Shown here in pieces: positions 15,735 through 25,029 of a stretch of 64,000 bases of DNA. The notes beneath the pieces were generated by a model, which did not search any database, had not been told where the DNA came from, and saw only the letters and a list, made by a program, of their open reading frames with translations. The position numbers and the translations under genes were made by a program. Numbering within the stretch: position 1 is the first letter of the stretch; the number at the start of each line of letters is the position of its first letter. The DNA is from DATLLN01 sp963797175. Its GTDB lineage: Bacteria; Actinomycetota; Thermoleophilia; Gaiellales; JAICJC01. The stretch lies in NCBI GenBank assembly GCA_963797175.1, contig CAWCOL010000006.1, positions 1 through 64,000 of the forward strand. The letters run 5' to 3'.

Positions 15735-17203
15735 GCGTCCGGCGCCACGTCGCCCAGCATCAGATACTTGACGTCGAGGTACTCGTCGATGCCGAAGGCG
15801 CCGCCCTCGCGGCCGTAGCCGGACTCCTTGACGCCGCCGAACGGCACGTTGGCTGCCGAGACAATGCCGCTGTTCGCGCCGATGATGCCGTAGTCGAGCC
15901 GCTCGCCCATTCGCAGCAGCCGGGCGTAGTCGCGGGTGTGGAAATACGCCGCCAGCCCGTAGACGGTGTCGTTCGCAAGCTGCACCGCCTCGTCCTCGGT
16001 GTCGAACGCGGCAACGCCGCACACCGGGCCGAAGGTCTCCTCGCGGCTGATCAGCATCTCGCCGGTCACGTCCGCCAGCAGCGTGGGCGTGTAGTAGTTG
16101 CCCGCGCCCTCCGGCCGCGAGCCGCCGACCAGCAGGCGCGCGCCCCTGGCCACCGCGTCGCGGACGTGCTCGTCCGCCTTGTCCACGGCCCGGTCGTCGA
16201 TCAGCGGGCCGATCTCGACGCCCTCGCCGGTGCCCGGCCCGACCCGCAGCGCCTTGACGCGGGCGCCCAGCCGGGTCAGGAACTCCTCGTAGACGGGACG
16301 CTCGACGAAGGTGCGGTTCGCGCAGATGCAGGTCTGGCCGGCGTTCCGGAACTTCGACGCGACCAGCCCGGCGACGGCCTCGTCCAGGTCGCTGTCGGCG
16401 AAGATCACGTACGGCGCATGCCCGCCCAGCTCGAGCGAGAGCCGGGTGACGCGCTCCGCGGAGAGGGCGATCAGCTCCTTGCCCACCTCGGTCGAGCCGG
16501 TGAAGCTGACCTTGCGGACGCGGGAGTCGCCGAACAGCGTGCGGGCGACCATGCCCGAGCTGCGCGACGTGATCAGGTTGACGACGCCGGCAGGGGCGCC
16601 CGCCTCCTCGATCGCGCGGCAGATCAGCGCGGCCGTCAGCGGCGTCGCCGACGCCGGCTTGACGATGCTCGTGCAGCCCGCGGCCAGCGCCGGTCCCAGC
16701 TTGCGGGTGATCATCGCCGCCGGGAAGTTCCAGGGCGTGATCGCCGCCGTCACGCCCACCGGCTGGCGCAGCACGAGGACGCGGTTCCGCGCGTTCATGG
16801 GCGGCACGACCTGGCCGTAGACGCGCTCCGCCTCGCCCGCGAACCACTCCATGAACGACGCGGCGTACTCGACCTCGCCGCGCGCCTCGGCCAGCGGCTT
16901 GCCCTGCTCGGCGGTCATCACGGCCCCGATCATGTCCGCGTCGCGGCGGATGATCTCGGCCGAGCGGCGCAGCAGCCTTGCCCGCTCGATCGCCGGCGCG
17001 GCGCGCCATGCGGGCAGCGCCGCCTCGGCGGCGTCGATCGCCCGGGCGACATCCGCCTGGGTCGCGTTTGCGGCCGTGGCGACAACCTCGCCCGTCGCGG
17101 GATCCGTGACGTCAAACCGGCCGCCGCCGTCCGCCTCGTCCCACGCGCCGCCGATCAGGAGCTTCGCGTCCTCTGCAATCGTCTGTTCGGCGAGCGTCGC
17201 CAT
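15731..17203 (-). CDS. gabD: NAD(P)-dependent succinate-semialdehyde dehydrogenase type
   Basis: 490 aa. ATG 17203 is preceded by GAGGAGGGG; longer upstream extensions lack one. Aldehyde dehydrogenase motifs: PWNFPAAMITRKLGPALAAG, the FTGSTEVGK cofactor loop, general base Glu in LELGGHAP (about 256), nucleophile Cys in NAGQTCICANR (about 290), EETFGPV and PFGGVKESGYGREGG. The sequence is closest in pattern to GabD-like succinate-semialdehyde dehydrogenases, though related aldehydes are possible. It is coupled to the aldo/keto reductase. Confidence 0.86.
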   Translation of the reverse strand: MATLAEQTIAEDAKLLIGGAWDEADGGGRFDVTDPATGEVVATAANATQADVARAIDAAEAALPAWRAAPAIERARLLRRSAEIIRRDADMIGAVMTAEQGKPLAEARGEVEYAASFMEWFAGEAERVYGQVVPPMNARNRVLVLRQPVGVTAAITPWNFPAAMITRKLGPALAAGCTSIVKPASATPLTAALICRAIEEAGAPAGVVNLITSRSSGMVARTLFGDSRVRKVSFTGSTEVGKELIALSAERVTRLSLELGGHAPYVIFADSDLDEAVAGLVASKFRNAGQTCICANRTFVERPVYEEFLTRLGARVKALRVGPGTGEGVEIGPLIDDRAVDKADEHVRDAVARGARLLVGGSRPEGAGNYYTPTLLADVTGEMLISREETFGPVCGVAAFDTEDEAVQLANDTVYGLAAYFHTRDYARLLRMGERLDYGIIGANSGIVSAANVPFGGVKESGYGREGGAFGIDEYLDVKYLMLGDVAPDA

Positions 17204-17367
17204 CGATCCCCTCCTCGTCGTTGCGGGAATGGTAGAGCAGCACGCCATCGCCGGGCTCTTGCAAACCCCTCCGACCTGGAGGATCATCGTCGTGGCTCTC
17301 CGCTCGGACAACGTCCGCACGGGCGGCCGGGGACTGCACGGTCAACACGGGATCGCGGAGGTGGGAC

Positions 17368-18441
17368 ATGAGGGGACGGCTTGCGCACGCGCGCGCAGGG
17401 GCGCTGCGGTGGTCGCGCACCACGGCGGTCATCTGCGGCGTCGCCGCGCTGGGGCTGGTGGCGGCATCGTCCGCGGCGGCCGACATCACGCCGACGCTGC
17501 TCCAGGGCGGCTCGACGGTGGATCAGCTGGCGCCGGCGGCGACCGCGGCCTTCCAGCTGTGGGAGCAGAACTCGACGCTCTCGCCGGGGCACTACGACGT
17601 GTTCGCGCGTCCGCGGGCCGGCGGCAGCGCCGTCAAGGTCAATCTGTCCGGGACGTTCGGGTACAACCCCAGCGCCGTCCAGAGTTCGCCGACCGGGGCG
17701 TTCATCTACCAGCAGGCGTCGAACACCAACTCGAACCTCGTCATCTACAACCCGGCGACAAAGGTGCGGACGGCGCTCCCGGCGAAGGTGAACACCAGTG
17801 GATGGGAGTACGCCGGCGTTGCCTCATCGACGTACGTCGCCTTCATGCGGGTCACCAGCACGGCCCGGGTGCTCTATCTGTACAACCGTGCGACCGGCGG
17901 GCTCAGCCAGCTCGCGACGTCGCCCAGGGGGTGCGGCAACTGCATGCGGCCGACGTTCGTCGGCGCGACCGACGTCGTCTGGTCGTCATGCTCGGCGACC
18001 ACGTTCGTCTGCAACGTCCGCGTGCACACGATCGGGGGAGGCACGGTCAGTGTGCCCAAGGCAGCGGACCCGTACTCGGCGTACGACGGGGCGATGGACG
18101 AGGCCACGGGCGACGTCTACTTCGTCCGCTCGACGTCCTACTGCGGCCTGTTCGCCGAGATCCAGCGCTGGAACGCCGATAAGGGTGCGCCCGTCACGAT
18201 CCACGCGCTCGACGAGAGCATCGACGCCGGCGACGTTTCGCTGGCGCCGGACACGACCACGGCGGGCGACACCGACGTGCTGTACTCGCAGTTCGACTGC
18301 ATCGCCGGCGATGACGACACGTACCAGCTGGCGTCGGTGAACCAGGCCGCCAAGGTCGCGGGCCACACGCCCAGGGCCGGCGGGGCGCGCTCCGGCGGGC
18401 TGCGGCAGTCGGCTGCCGACATCGCGGCGGAGGGTCGCTAG
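17368..18441 (+). CDS. Secreted protein, probable beta-propeller
   Basis: 357 aa. GGAGGTGGG lies just before ATG. A long Tat/Sec-like signal (basic first 17 residues, hydrophobic to about 36, AAA cleavage region) precedes a mature part rich in repeating beta segments such as FIYQQASN, YVAFMRVTS, DVVWSSCS and DVYFVRSTS, each separated by about 45 residues. This is the spacing of a WD40/TolB-like propeller. Six Cys residues may form disulfides (CGNC, CSATTFVC). Function unknown. Confidence 0.75.
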   Translation: MRGRLAHARAGALRWSRTTAVICGVAALGLVAASSAAADITPTLLQGGSTVDQLAPAATAAFQLWEQNSTLSPGHYDVFARPRAGGSAVKVNLSGTFGYNPSAVQSSPTGAFIYQQASNTNSNLVIYNPATKVRTALPAKVNTSGWEYAGVASSTYVAFMRVTSTARVLYLYNRATGGLSQLATSPRGCGNCMRPTFVGATDVVWSSCSATTFVCNVRVHTIGGGTVSVPKAADPYSAYDGAMDEATGDVYFVRSTSYCGLFAEIQRWNADKGAPVTIHALDESIDAGDVSLAPDTTTAGDTDVLYSQFDCIAGDDDTYQLASVNQAAKVAGHTPRAGGARSGGLRQSAADIAAEGR

Positions 18442-18486
18442 GCGGGACGCGGGGTGCCGCCGGCCAGAGGGCGGGCGGCACCCCGG

Positions 18487-19077
18487 CTACGGCAGGTCGC
18501 CCTGGCTGCGCGGGTCGGGCAGCGCGGGGGCGATCACCCAGACGATGCGCGCCTCGGCGTCGCCGGAGGCGTTGCGCCAGGTGTGGGGGACGGCCGCGCC
18601 GAACGTGAGCGCGTCGCCGCGCTCCAGGAAGAACACGTCGCCGTCGACCACGACCTCGATCGCCCCCTCCAGGACGTAGCAGACCTCGCACTCGCTGGGC
18701 AGGGTGTAGAGCGCCGGCCCGCCCGATCCACCAGGCGCCGCGACCGTCTCCAGCACCGTCACGTGCGGCTCGTGCGCGGGCGTGATCAGCGTGTCCACCA
18801 CCGCGGCCCCGGGCAGCGTCGCCCGCGTCCGGTCGGCGGCGCGGACGAGCGTCACTCCGGGCGTTGCGAACAGCCGCTCCATCGGCAGCGAGATCGCCTC
18901 GCAGACGGCCAGCAGCGACGCCACCGAGGGGCTGGTCTCGTCCCGCTCGACCCGGGACAGGAACCCCTTGCTGAGCCCGGTGCGCTCGGCCACGTCACCC
19001 AGCGAGAGGCGGCGCTGCTCGCGGGCATGCCGCAGCCGCGCGCCCAGGCGCACGTCGCTTTGGGCGGTCGCGCTCAC
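18487..19077 (-). CDS. XRE-family regulator with cupin domain
   Basis: 196 aa from GTG 19077, overlapping the permease stop (GTGA). The N-terminal helix-turn-helix (LGARLRHAREQRRLSLGDV, then TGLSKGFLSRVERDETSPS) is followed by a C-terminal cupin (EVCYVLEGAIEVVVDGD, FLERGDALTFGAAVPHTWRN). Such HTH-cupin proteins (PuuR/SutR type) sense small catabolic substrates and repress the transporters encoded with them. Here it probably controls the permease and the divergent decarboxylase operon via the site at 20589-20607. Confidence 0.9.
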   Translation of the reverse strand: MSATAQSDVRLGARLRHAREQRRLSLGDVAERTGLSKGFLSRVERDETSPSVASLLAVCEAISLPMERLFATPGVTLVRAADRTRATLPGAAVVDTLITPAHEPHVTVLETVAAPGGSGGPALYTLPSECEVCYVLEGAIEVVVDGDVFFLERGDALTFGAAVPHTWRNASGDAEARIVWVIAPALPDPRSQGDLP

Positions 19078-20537
19078 CCGATGGCCGCCAGCTCCCGGTC
19101 GCTCGCCTCCACGGCGGCCATCTCGTCGCTGACGTCGAGGTTGCGGGTCAACACCAGGTAGGCGATCGACGTTGCCGCCAGACCGACCAGCCAGGCGATG
19201 TCCACCCCGTTCAGATCCTTCGCGAACGGCCCCGTGTAGTAGCTCTTGAAGGTGAAGAGGTTGATCAGCACCATGAACGGGATCTCGGCGGCGAACCCGA
19301 TCGCGTACGCGGCCAGGCCGCGCCACGCCCACTCGCCGTAGATGCCGTCGCCCCGGAACAGGTCGGTGATCGCGTAGTGCCCGCGGCGGACGAAGAAGAA
19401 GTCGATCAGGTTCGTCGCCGTCCACGGCACCAGCAGGTACAGCATCAGCGTCAGCGCCGTGTAGACAGCGCCCACCGAGTTGGTCGAGATCGACTTGCCG
19501 ATCACGAACCAGACAACGGTCAGCGCCAGGATGGTGACGATCCGCGCGCTGCGGGTGGGTGTCAGCTTGCGGAAGCTGTCGATGCCCGTCAGCGTGGTCA
19601 GCATCCCGCCGTAGGCGTTCATGCCCATCGTCGCGGCCAGGGCCGTCGCCGAGACCAGCGCCGCGACCGAGCCGAGGTGCCCGAACATGTTGTTGCCCGC
19701 GGTCTGGAGTCCGACCAGGCCGTCCGTCGCGCCCAGCCGGATCGCCAGCCACGCGCCCAGCGCGATCAGCCAGATGGCCGGCGTTGACGCACCCGCGAAC
19801 ACCGACGCGATGATCTTGCCGCGCGGGGTGTCCTTGGGCAGGTACCGCGAGTAGTCCGACACGTACGGCGCGTAGGTGATGTTGTACGCGGCGCCGGCGG
19901 AGAGCTGGGCCATGAACGCCGTCCAGTTGAAGCCGTAGGACGCGGTGCTGGGGCCGCCGCCGGCGTGGCCGGTGAGGACGCCGATCGTGATGATGGTCAT
20001 CAGCGGCAGCAGGAGCACCAGCAGCATCCGGAAGACGCGATGCACCCAGTCGTGCCCGTAGATCGCCAGCAGGGCGGCGCCGGCGGCGGTGACGACGGCG
20101 ATCACGTCCGCGTTCCAGCCGAAGGCGCCGTTCAGGCCCTGGGACATCAGCACCTGGTCGGCGACGTTGAATGCGAGGTAGGTGAAGAGCGTCGCGAACA
20201 GCGCGACGACCACGCCCTTGTAGCCGAACTGTGCGCGCGACTGGATCATCTGCGGCAGCCCCAGCGTCGGCCCCTGAGACGCGTGGAAGGCCATGAAGAC
20301 GGTGCCGATCAGGATGCCGGCCGTCCCGGCCAGGATCGACCACCACAGCGAGAGGCCCAGGCTGGGGCCGACGAAGCCGATCGGGATCGAGAAGTACTGG
20401 AAGTTGCCGAGGAACCAGAGCGGGCCCTGGTGCCACAGCTTGCCGTGCCGCTCGTTCTCGGGAACCCAGTCGATCGAGCGCACCTCGATGCCGTGGATGC
20501 CGCTGGGCGCGTGCGCCGGCATGGTCTCGGTGGCCAT
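19074..20537 (-). CDS. NCS1-family nucleobase:cation symporter (cytosine permease-like)
   Basis: 487 aa; ATG 20537 with AGGGAGA upstream. About 12 membrane helices. NCS1 features: SIDWVPENERHGK at the N-terminus, GPLWFLGNFQYFSIPIGF, the substrate-site stretch ATMGMNAYGGMLTTLTGID and the DYSRYLP segment. Members import cytosine, purines, allantoin or hydantoins with H+ or Na+. The substrate here is open. Upstream amino-acid-like decarboxylases and the coupled cupin regulator hint at a nitrogen compound. Confidence 0.88.
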   Translation of the reverse strand: MATETMPAHAPSGIHGIEVRSIDWVPENERHGKLWHQGPLWFLGNFQYFSIPIGFVGPSLGLSLWWSILAGTAGILIGTVFMAFHASQGPTLGLPQMIQSRAQFGYKGVVVALFATLFTYLAFNVADQVLMSQGLNGAFGWNADVIAVVTAAGAALLAIYGHDWVHRVFRMLLVLLLPLMTIITIGVLTGHAGGGPSTASYGFNWTAFMAQLSAGAAYNITYAPYVSDYSRYLPKDTPRGKIIASVFAGASTPAIWLIALGAWLAIRLGATDGLVGLQTAGNNMFGHLGSVAALVSATALAATMGMNAYGGMLTTLTGIDSFRKLTPTRSARIVTILALTVVWFVIGKSISTNSVGAVYTALTLMLYLLVPWTATNLIDFFFVRRGHYAITDLFRGDGIYGEWAWRGLAAYAIGFAAEIPFMVLINLFTFKSYYTGPFAKDLNGVDIAWLVGLAATSIAYLVLTRNLDVSDEMAAVEASDRELAAIG

Positions 20538-20572
20538 CAGAAGTCTCCCTTCGGCGTCGGTGCGATTGCATA

Positions 20573-20601
20573 TCTGTAGACGATCGTTGCCCAATGGTCA
20601 A
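20573..20601 (-). promoter_or_regulatory. Promoter of the NCS1 permease operon
   Basis: Reverse strand TTGACC (20596-20601) and TACAGA (20573-20578) are separated by exactly 17 bp, a good -35/-10 pair reading into the permease gene. The inverted repeat at 20589-20607 covers its -35, so a repressor bound there would block it. Confidence 0.6.
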
Positions 20602-20607
20602 TTGGCC
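20589..20607. promoter_or_regulatory. Probable operator of the XRE-cupin regulator
   Basis: GCCCAAT and ATTGGCC, 7-bp arms with one mismatch and a 5-nt spacer (CCAAT/ATTGG core is perfect). It lies between the divergent permease and decarboxylase genes and overlaps the permease -35. Confidence 0.5.
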
Positions 20608-20615
20608 GGGCCGTG

Positions 20616-20621
20616 TATCGT
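20616..20621 (+). promoter_or_regulatory. -10 element of a leaderless gene
   Basis: TATCGT ends 8 nt before GTG 20630 and there is no ribosome site. Confidence 0.45.
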
Positions 20622-20629
20622 CGCCGTCC

Positions 20630-22009
20630 GTGACCAGCGACCGACGGATCGACGAGTGCCTGTCCGTGGCCGGCGGCCGGCTGCGCGTCGAACGGTGCGA
20701 CGCGGCGGAGCTGGCGGCGCGGTTCGGGACGCCGCTCTCGGTGCTCTCGGAGGACCAGCTGCGCCGCAACGCGCGCCGTTTCCGCGCGGCCTTTGCGGCG
20801 GCCTGGCCGGAGGGCGAGGTGCGCATCCTCCCCTCGATCAAGGCCAACCACTCGCTGGCCGCGCGCCGGGTGCTGACGGCGGAGGGGCTCGGCTGCGACG
20901 TCTTCGGCCCGGCCGAGCTGTACGCAGCGCTGGCCTGCGCGGTGCCGCCCCAGCTGATCTCGGTCAACGGCACCGGCAAGTCCGAGGAGCTGATCGACCG
21001 TGCCGTGGCGGCCGGTGCGCGGCTGACGCTGGACAGTGCGCGCGAGATCGGCCTGGCCCGCGAGGCGGCGCGCCGGCATGGCACGCGCGCCGTCGTGCGG
21101 TTCCGGCTGCGGCCACGCTACGACGGCATGGAGCAGCCGTCGGACTTCGCTCCGCTGCCGGTGCGCGTCGTCGCCCACGAGTACAAGCCGGGCATCCCGA
21201 CCGAGGACCTGCTCGACGCGGGCCCCGACGCGCTGGCCGCGCCGGAGCTGGAGGTGCGCGGGCTGATGGCCCACCTCGGCCGCCACCGGGCCGACCTCGA
21301 GACGTGGCGCCAGTACGCGGCCAGCGTCGCCGAGACCGTGGCCGAGCTGTCCGCGGCGTGGGGCGGCTGGCGGCCGGCCGAGCTCGACCTGGGCGGCGGC
21401 TTCGCCTCGCCCCGCGACCCGACGGCGCGTGACGGCGACGGCGCCGGGCGGCCGGATGCACCACGGATCGAGCAGGTGGCCGAGGCGCTCGCGGGCGGGC
21501 TGCGCGACGGCCTGGCCGCCACGGGGATCGCGGCCGCCGGGATCACGCTCGAGGTCGAGCCGGGCCGCGGCCTCTACGGCGACTGCGGCATCCACCTGAC
21601 GTCCGTGACCAGCCGCAAGCGGCAGACGGCGCCGGTCGCCTGGAGCTGGATCGAGACCGACACCACCGAGATGTTCCTGGCCGACCTGCTGATCGAGCAC
21701 GCGCGCTTCCCGATCGTCGCGGCGACCCGGATGGACGAGGCGGACGCGGGGCCGGCGGACGTGGTCGGCTGCTCGTGCGGCTTCGACGTGCTGGGCCGCC
21801 AGGTCGCTCTGCCCGGCGTCGCCGCCGGCGACGTGCTCGCGTTCCTCGACACGGGCGCCTACGAGGACGCCTGCGCCTCCAACTTCAACGCGCTGCCGCG
21901 CCCGGCGCTGGTGCTGGTGCGCGGGGATGAGGCCGAGCTGGTCCGCCGCCGCGAGACGATCGAGGATGTCTTCTCGCGTGACATCGTCCCGGAGCGGCTG
22001 CTGGCATGA
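20630..22009 (+). CDS. PLP-dependent fold III decarboxylase (DapDC/ornithine type)
   Basis: 459 aa from GTG 20630, chosen by the leaderless -10. The alanine-racemase-like barrel carries the PLP Lys in ILPSIKANHS (Lys71), a phosphate-binding GGGF and EPGRGLYG. The C-terminal beta domain holds GCSCGFDVLG and DTGAYEDACASNFN, matching the CxxxDxL and GAY elements of diaminopimelate, ornithine and related decarboxylases. The exact amino-acid substrate is unclear. It is coupled by ATGA to the VOC gene. Confidence 0.85.
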   Translation: MTSDRRIDECLSVAGGRLRVERCDAAELAARFGTPLSVLSEDQLRRNARRFRAAFAAAWPEGEVRILPSIKANHSLAARRVLTAEGLGCDVFGPAELYAALACAVPPQLISVNGTGKSEELIDRAVAAGARLTLDSAREIGLAREAARRHGTRAVVRFRLRPRYDGMEQPSDFAPLPVRVVAHEYKPGIPTEDLLDAGPDALAAPELEVRGLMAHLGRHRADLETWRQYAASVAETVAELSAAWGGWRPAELDLGGGFASPRDPTARDGDGAGRPDAPRIEQVAEALAGGLRDGLAATGIAAAGITLEVEPGRGLYGDCGIHLTSVTSRKRQTAPVAWSWIETDTTEMFLADLLIEHARFPIVAATRMDEADAGPADVVGCSCGFDVLGRQVALPGVAAGDVLAFLDTGAYEDACASNFNALPRPALVLVRGDEAELVRRRETIEDVFSRDIVPERLLA

Positions 22010-22482
22010 CCGTTCGCGGCATCGACCACGTCGGGATCACGGTGCGCGACCTGGACGCCGCCCTCGCCTTCTACGAGGGGCTGCTCGGCATCCGCCGCAT
22101 CTCCCGCGGCGAGGACAGCTCACCCGTCGTCGCGACGATCACCGGCCTGGCCGGCGCCCACGTGCGCTGGGCCGACCTCGACCTCGGCGGCGGCCAGATC
22201 CTCGAGTTGCTCCAGTACCTCTCGCCCGACGGTACGCCGCTCGACCAGCGGCCGTGCGACCCGGGCGCATCGCACGTCGGCCTCGCGGTGGAGGGCATCG
22301 ACGAGGTGTGGCAGCGGCTGGCCGACGCCGGCGTTGAGGTGAACGCGCCGCCGATCGATCCGGGCGGCTATGAGGCGTGGCAGGGCGCGCGCTGCGCGTA
22401 CGTCAGCGACCCGGACGGCCGCACCGTCGAGCTGATCGAGCGTGGCGTGCCGGGCCGGGATCGGCAAGGATCCGGGCCGTGA
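22006..22482 (+). CDS. VOC-family (glyoxalase/epimerase-like) protein
   Basis: 158 aa. Two beta-alpha-beta-beta-beta units start with RGIDHVGITVRDLDAALAFYE and ASHVGLAVEGIDEVWQRL. His and Glu metal ligands are present (DHVGIT, ILELLQY, SHVGLAV, VELIER). The pattern is close to methylmalonyl-CoA epimerase and lactoylglutathione lyase relatives. It is coupled on both sides (ATGA in, GTGA out) to PLP enzymes, so it probably acts on one of their products. Confidence 0.8.
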   Translation: MTVRGIDHVGITVRDLDAALAFYEGLLGIRRISRGEDSSPVVATITGLAGAHVRWADLDLGGGQILELLQYLSPDGTPLDQRPCDPGASHVGLAVEGIDEVWQRLADAGVEVNAPPIDPGGYEAWQGARCAYVSDPDGRTVELIERGVPGRDRQGSGP

Positions 22483-23855
22483 GCACCGATCCCCTGGGGA
22501 TGACGCCCGAGGAGATGCGCCGGCTGGGCCACTGGCTGGTCGATCGCGTGGTCGACCACGTCGAGACCAACGGCGAGGGGCCGGCGATCCGCACGGGGCG
22601 GCCGGCGGCGCTGCGCGAGCTGCTGGGCGGTCCGCCGCCGCAGAGCCCGTCCGACCCGCTGGAGTCGATGCAGCTGCTGAGCGACGTGGCGCTCCAGCAC
22701 ATGCAGCACGGCGACCATCCCCGCTACTTCGCGCGCGTGCCCGGGCCGTCGTCGTTCACCGGCGTGCTGGGCGAGTGGATGGGCACCGGCTTCAACGCGA
22801 TCGCCGCCTCGTGGAAGGGCGGCTCCGGCCCGGCCACGGTCGAGCTTGTCGTGCTGGACTGGCTGCGCGAGCTGCTGGGGCTGCCCGAGGAGACGGAGGG
22901 CGTGCTGGCCAGCGGCGGCTCGCTGGCCAACGTCACCGCGCTGGCCGCCGCCCGGGCCGTGGACGGCCCCGGCGTGGCCTACCTGTCCGATCAGACGCAC
23001 TCGTCGATCGGGCGCGGGCTGCTGGCGCTGGGCTTCCCGCCCGCCCACGTGCGGGTGCTGCCGACCGGCGACGACCTGCGCCTCACCGCAGAGACCGTTG
23101 CGGCCGCCGCCGGCGCCGACCGGGCGGCGGGCCGCCGCCCCGGCTTCGTCATCGCCAGCGCCGGCACCACCAACACGGGCTCGGTGGACGAGCTGCCCGC
23201 GCTCGCGCACCTCTGTCGCGAGCACGGCCTCTGGTTTCACGTGGACGGCGCCTACGGCGGCCCGGCGGCGCTGTGCGAGCCTGGGCGGCGGGTGCTGGCC
23301 GGGATCGAGCGGGCCGACTCGCTGGTGCTCGACCCGCACAAGTGGCTGTTCCAGCCCTACGACGTCGGCTGCCTGCTGGTGCGCCGCCGGGGGGCGCTCG
23401 ACCGGGCCTTTCACATGACGCCCGAGTACCTGCTGGACGTGCGCGGGATCATCGAGGAGGTGGACTTCCGCAACCGCAGCCTGGAGCTGTCGCGCCGCTC
23501 GCGGGCGCTCAAGCTGTGGCTGACCTTCCGCACGCACGGGCTGACCGCGATCTCCGCCGCGATCGCCCGCGGCATCGAGCTGGCGGAGCGCGCGGAGGAG
23601 CTGCTGCGGGCAGATGCGCGCTACGAGGTGGTCACGCCGGCGCAGCTCGGCATCGTCACCTTCGCGCTGCGCGGCGCCGACCACGAGCACCACACCACGC
23701 GGGCGGCGGCTGTTGCCGCCGACGGCTACGCGGCGGTGACGACGACGAAGCTGCACGACCGCTCCGTGCTGCGGCTGTGCACGATCAACCCGCTGACCAC
23801 CGAGGACGACCTGGCGGGGACGATCGCGCGGCTGGCCGGCGATCAGCTCAGGTAG
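22479..23855 (+). CDS. Group II PLP-dependent amino-acid decarboxylase
   Basis: 458 aa from GTG 22479 (AAGGA at 22466-22470, GTGA overlap). Aromatic-amino-acid/glutamate decarboxylase family: FAIAASWKGGSGPATVE-like front, YLSDQTHSSI, FHVDGAYGG and the PLP Lys in DPHKWLFQPYD (about residue 288). The C-terminal FRTHGLTAI and RLCTINPLTTEDDL are also family-like. The substrate is not predictable. With the fold III decarboxylase it may form a two-step amino-acid or diamine pathway. Confidence 0.88.
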   Translation: MSTDPLGMTPEEMRRLGHWLVDRVVDHVETNGEGPAIRTGRPAALRELLGGPPPQSPSDPLESMQLLSDVALQHMQHGDHPRYFARVPGPSSFTGVLGEWMGTGFNAIAASWKGGSGPATVELVVLDWLRELLGLPEETEGVLASGGSLANVTALAAARAVDGPGVAYLSDQTHSSIGRGLLALGFPPAHVRVLPTGDDLRLTAETVAAAAGADRAAGRRPGFVIASAGTTNTGSVDELPALAHLCREHGLWFHVDGAYGGPAALCEPGRRVLAGIERADSLVLDPHKWLFQPYDVGCLLVRRRGALDRAFHMTPEYLLDVRGIIEEVDFRNRSLELSRRSRALKLWLTFRTHGLTAISAAIARGIELAERAEELLRADARYEVVTPAQLGIVTFALRGADHEHHTTRAAAVAADGYAAVTTTKLHDRSVLRLCTINPLTTEDDLAGTIARLAGDQLR

Positions 23856-24925
23856 CTGACCAGGTCGAGGGTCGCCCGGCGCGGCCGCAGCGTCAGCGCG
23901 CCGGTGTCGAACAGCGCGGTCAGCGGATCCGCATCCGGTCGCAGGACGCCGTGGAAGCGGCGCAGGTTGTAGCGGTGGGTCACGCCCTCGTGGGTGCAGA
24001 CCTGGGTTCGGTGCGCCTGCGGTGCCTTGGTCGAGGTGAACGTCGCCGACCCGCCCATGTAGGGGTGGCCGGTTGTCAGCCATCGCGCCGTCGCGCCCGT
24101 CGCCGACGCGTTGGGCGGCGGCAGGACGCCCTGCGGGAGTGCGGCGTTGAGGAACCGCAGCGTCTGCGACCCCGGCGCGGGGTTGCGGGGCGCGACGTCG
24201 AGGACGATCTCGTAGACCTTGCTCTGGCCGTACACGCGCTCCGCGATCAGGTACGGCGCGTTGACCGTGCTGATCGTCTCGGTGCCCGGGCATGGGTTGT
24301 GGTTGAAGCCACGGGGGCGGCAGCCGGGATCGGCGGTGAGCGTGGCGGTCGCCGGCGGCGTCGTGATCGTGGCGAAGAAGGGCTTCGTCCCCGAGACGAA
24401 GCGGAACGCCTGGACGGACAACGTTCCGGTGCGCTGTCGCAGGACGCCCGGCGTGCCGTCGGTGCGCGTGCACGGCGTCGCCGTCTGCGGGGCCGTCGCC
24501 TGGAACGTCATCTGCAGCGTGCTGGGCGCGGAGTCCGTGCCGGTGTCCACGGTCGCCCGCAGCAGCGTCTTGCCGGTCATCCGCAGGACGCCGTGCCCGG
24601 CGAACAGGGTGTAGTCGTGCTCCTGGATGGAGAACGGGTGCCGGGTGATGCGCGCGAGGAGGACGTCGACGGTGGGTGCGCTGAAGCGGCCGCGCGGATC
24701 GGTGACCGTCACCGTCATCCGGTACGTGACGCCCTGGATCCGGACCTTCACGGGGTCGGCGGTGAGGATGCCCGCCGGCTGCGGCGGGCGCTTCGGCTCG
24801 ACGATGCCGGTGCCGGCCGGGCCGAGCCCGCGCGCGGACGTGGCCGGCGGCAGCGCCGCGGCGAGCGCGGCAGTTGTCAGCGTCGCGATCGTGATCGCGC
24901 TGCGCCTGAACGTCGTGGCCCGCAT
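23843..24925 (-). CDS. Secreted protein of unknown function
   Basis: 360 aa; ATG 24925 with GGAGG 5 nt upstream. Signal peptide (RRSAITIATLTTAALAAALPPATSA). The mature part is beta-rich and Thr/Pro/Gly-rich, with repeated Ig-like segments such as VKVRIQGVTYRMTVTVTD, FFATITTPPATATL and SATFTSTKAP, and two Cys pairs. It is most likely an extracellular Ig-like protein. It overlaps the decarboxylase end by 13 bp, convergent. Confidence 0.72.
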   Translation of the reverse strand: MRATTFRRSAITIATLTTAALAAALPPATSARGLGPAGTGIVEPKRPPQPAGILTADPVKVRIQGVTYRMTVTVTDPRGRFSAPTVDVLLARITRHPFSIQEHDYTLFAGHGVLRMTGKTLLRATVDTGTDSAPSTLQMTFQATAPQTATPCTRTDGTPGVLRQRTGTLSVQAFRFVSGTKPFFATITTPPATATLTADPGCRPRGFNHNPCPGTETISTVNAPYLIAERVYGQSKVYEIVLDVAPRNPAPGSQTLRFLNAALPQGVLPPPNASATGATARWLTTGHPYMGGSATFTSTKAPQAHRTQVCTHEGVTHRYNLRRFHGVLRPDADPLTALFDTGALTLRPRRATLDLVSYLS

Positions 24926-25029
24926 CTCCGCCTCCCCGATCGGTTCGGGCGAACCTATCGCAGCGGACGGAACCGGACAACCCGGCGGGCGGCGGTGGGC
25001 CAGACGGACCTGGCCCACCGCCGTACCGG

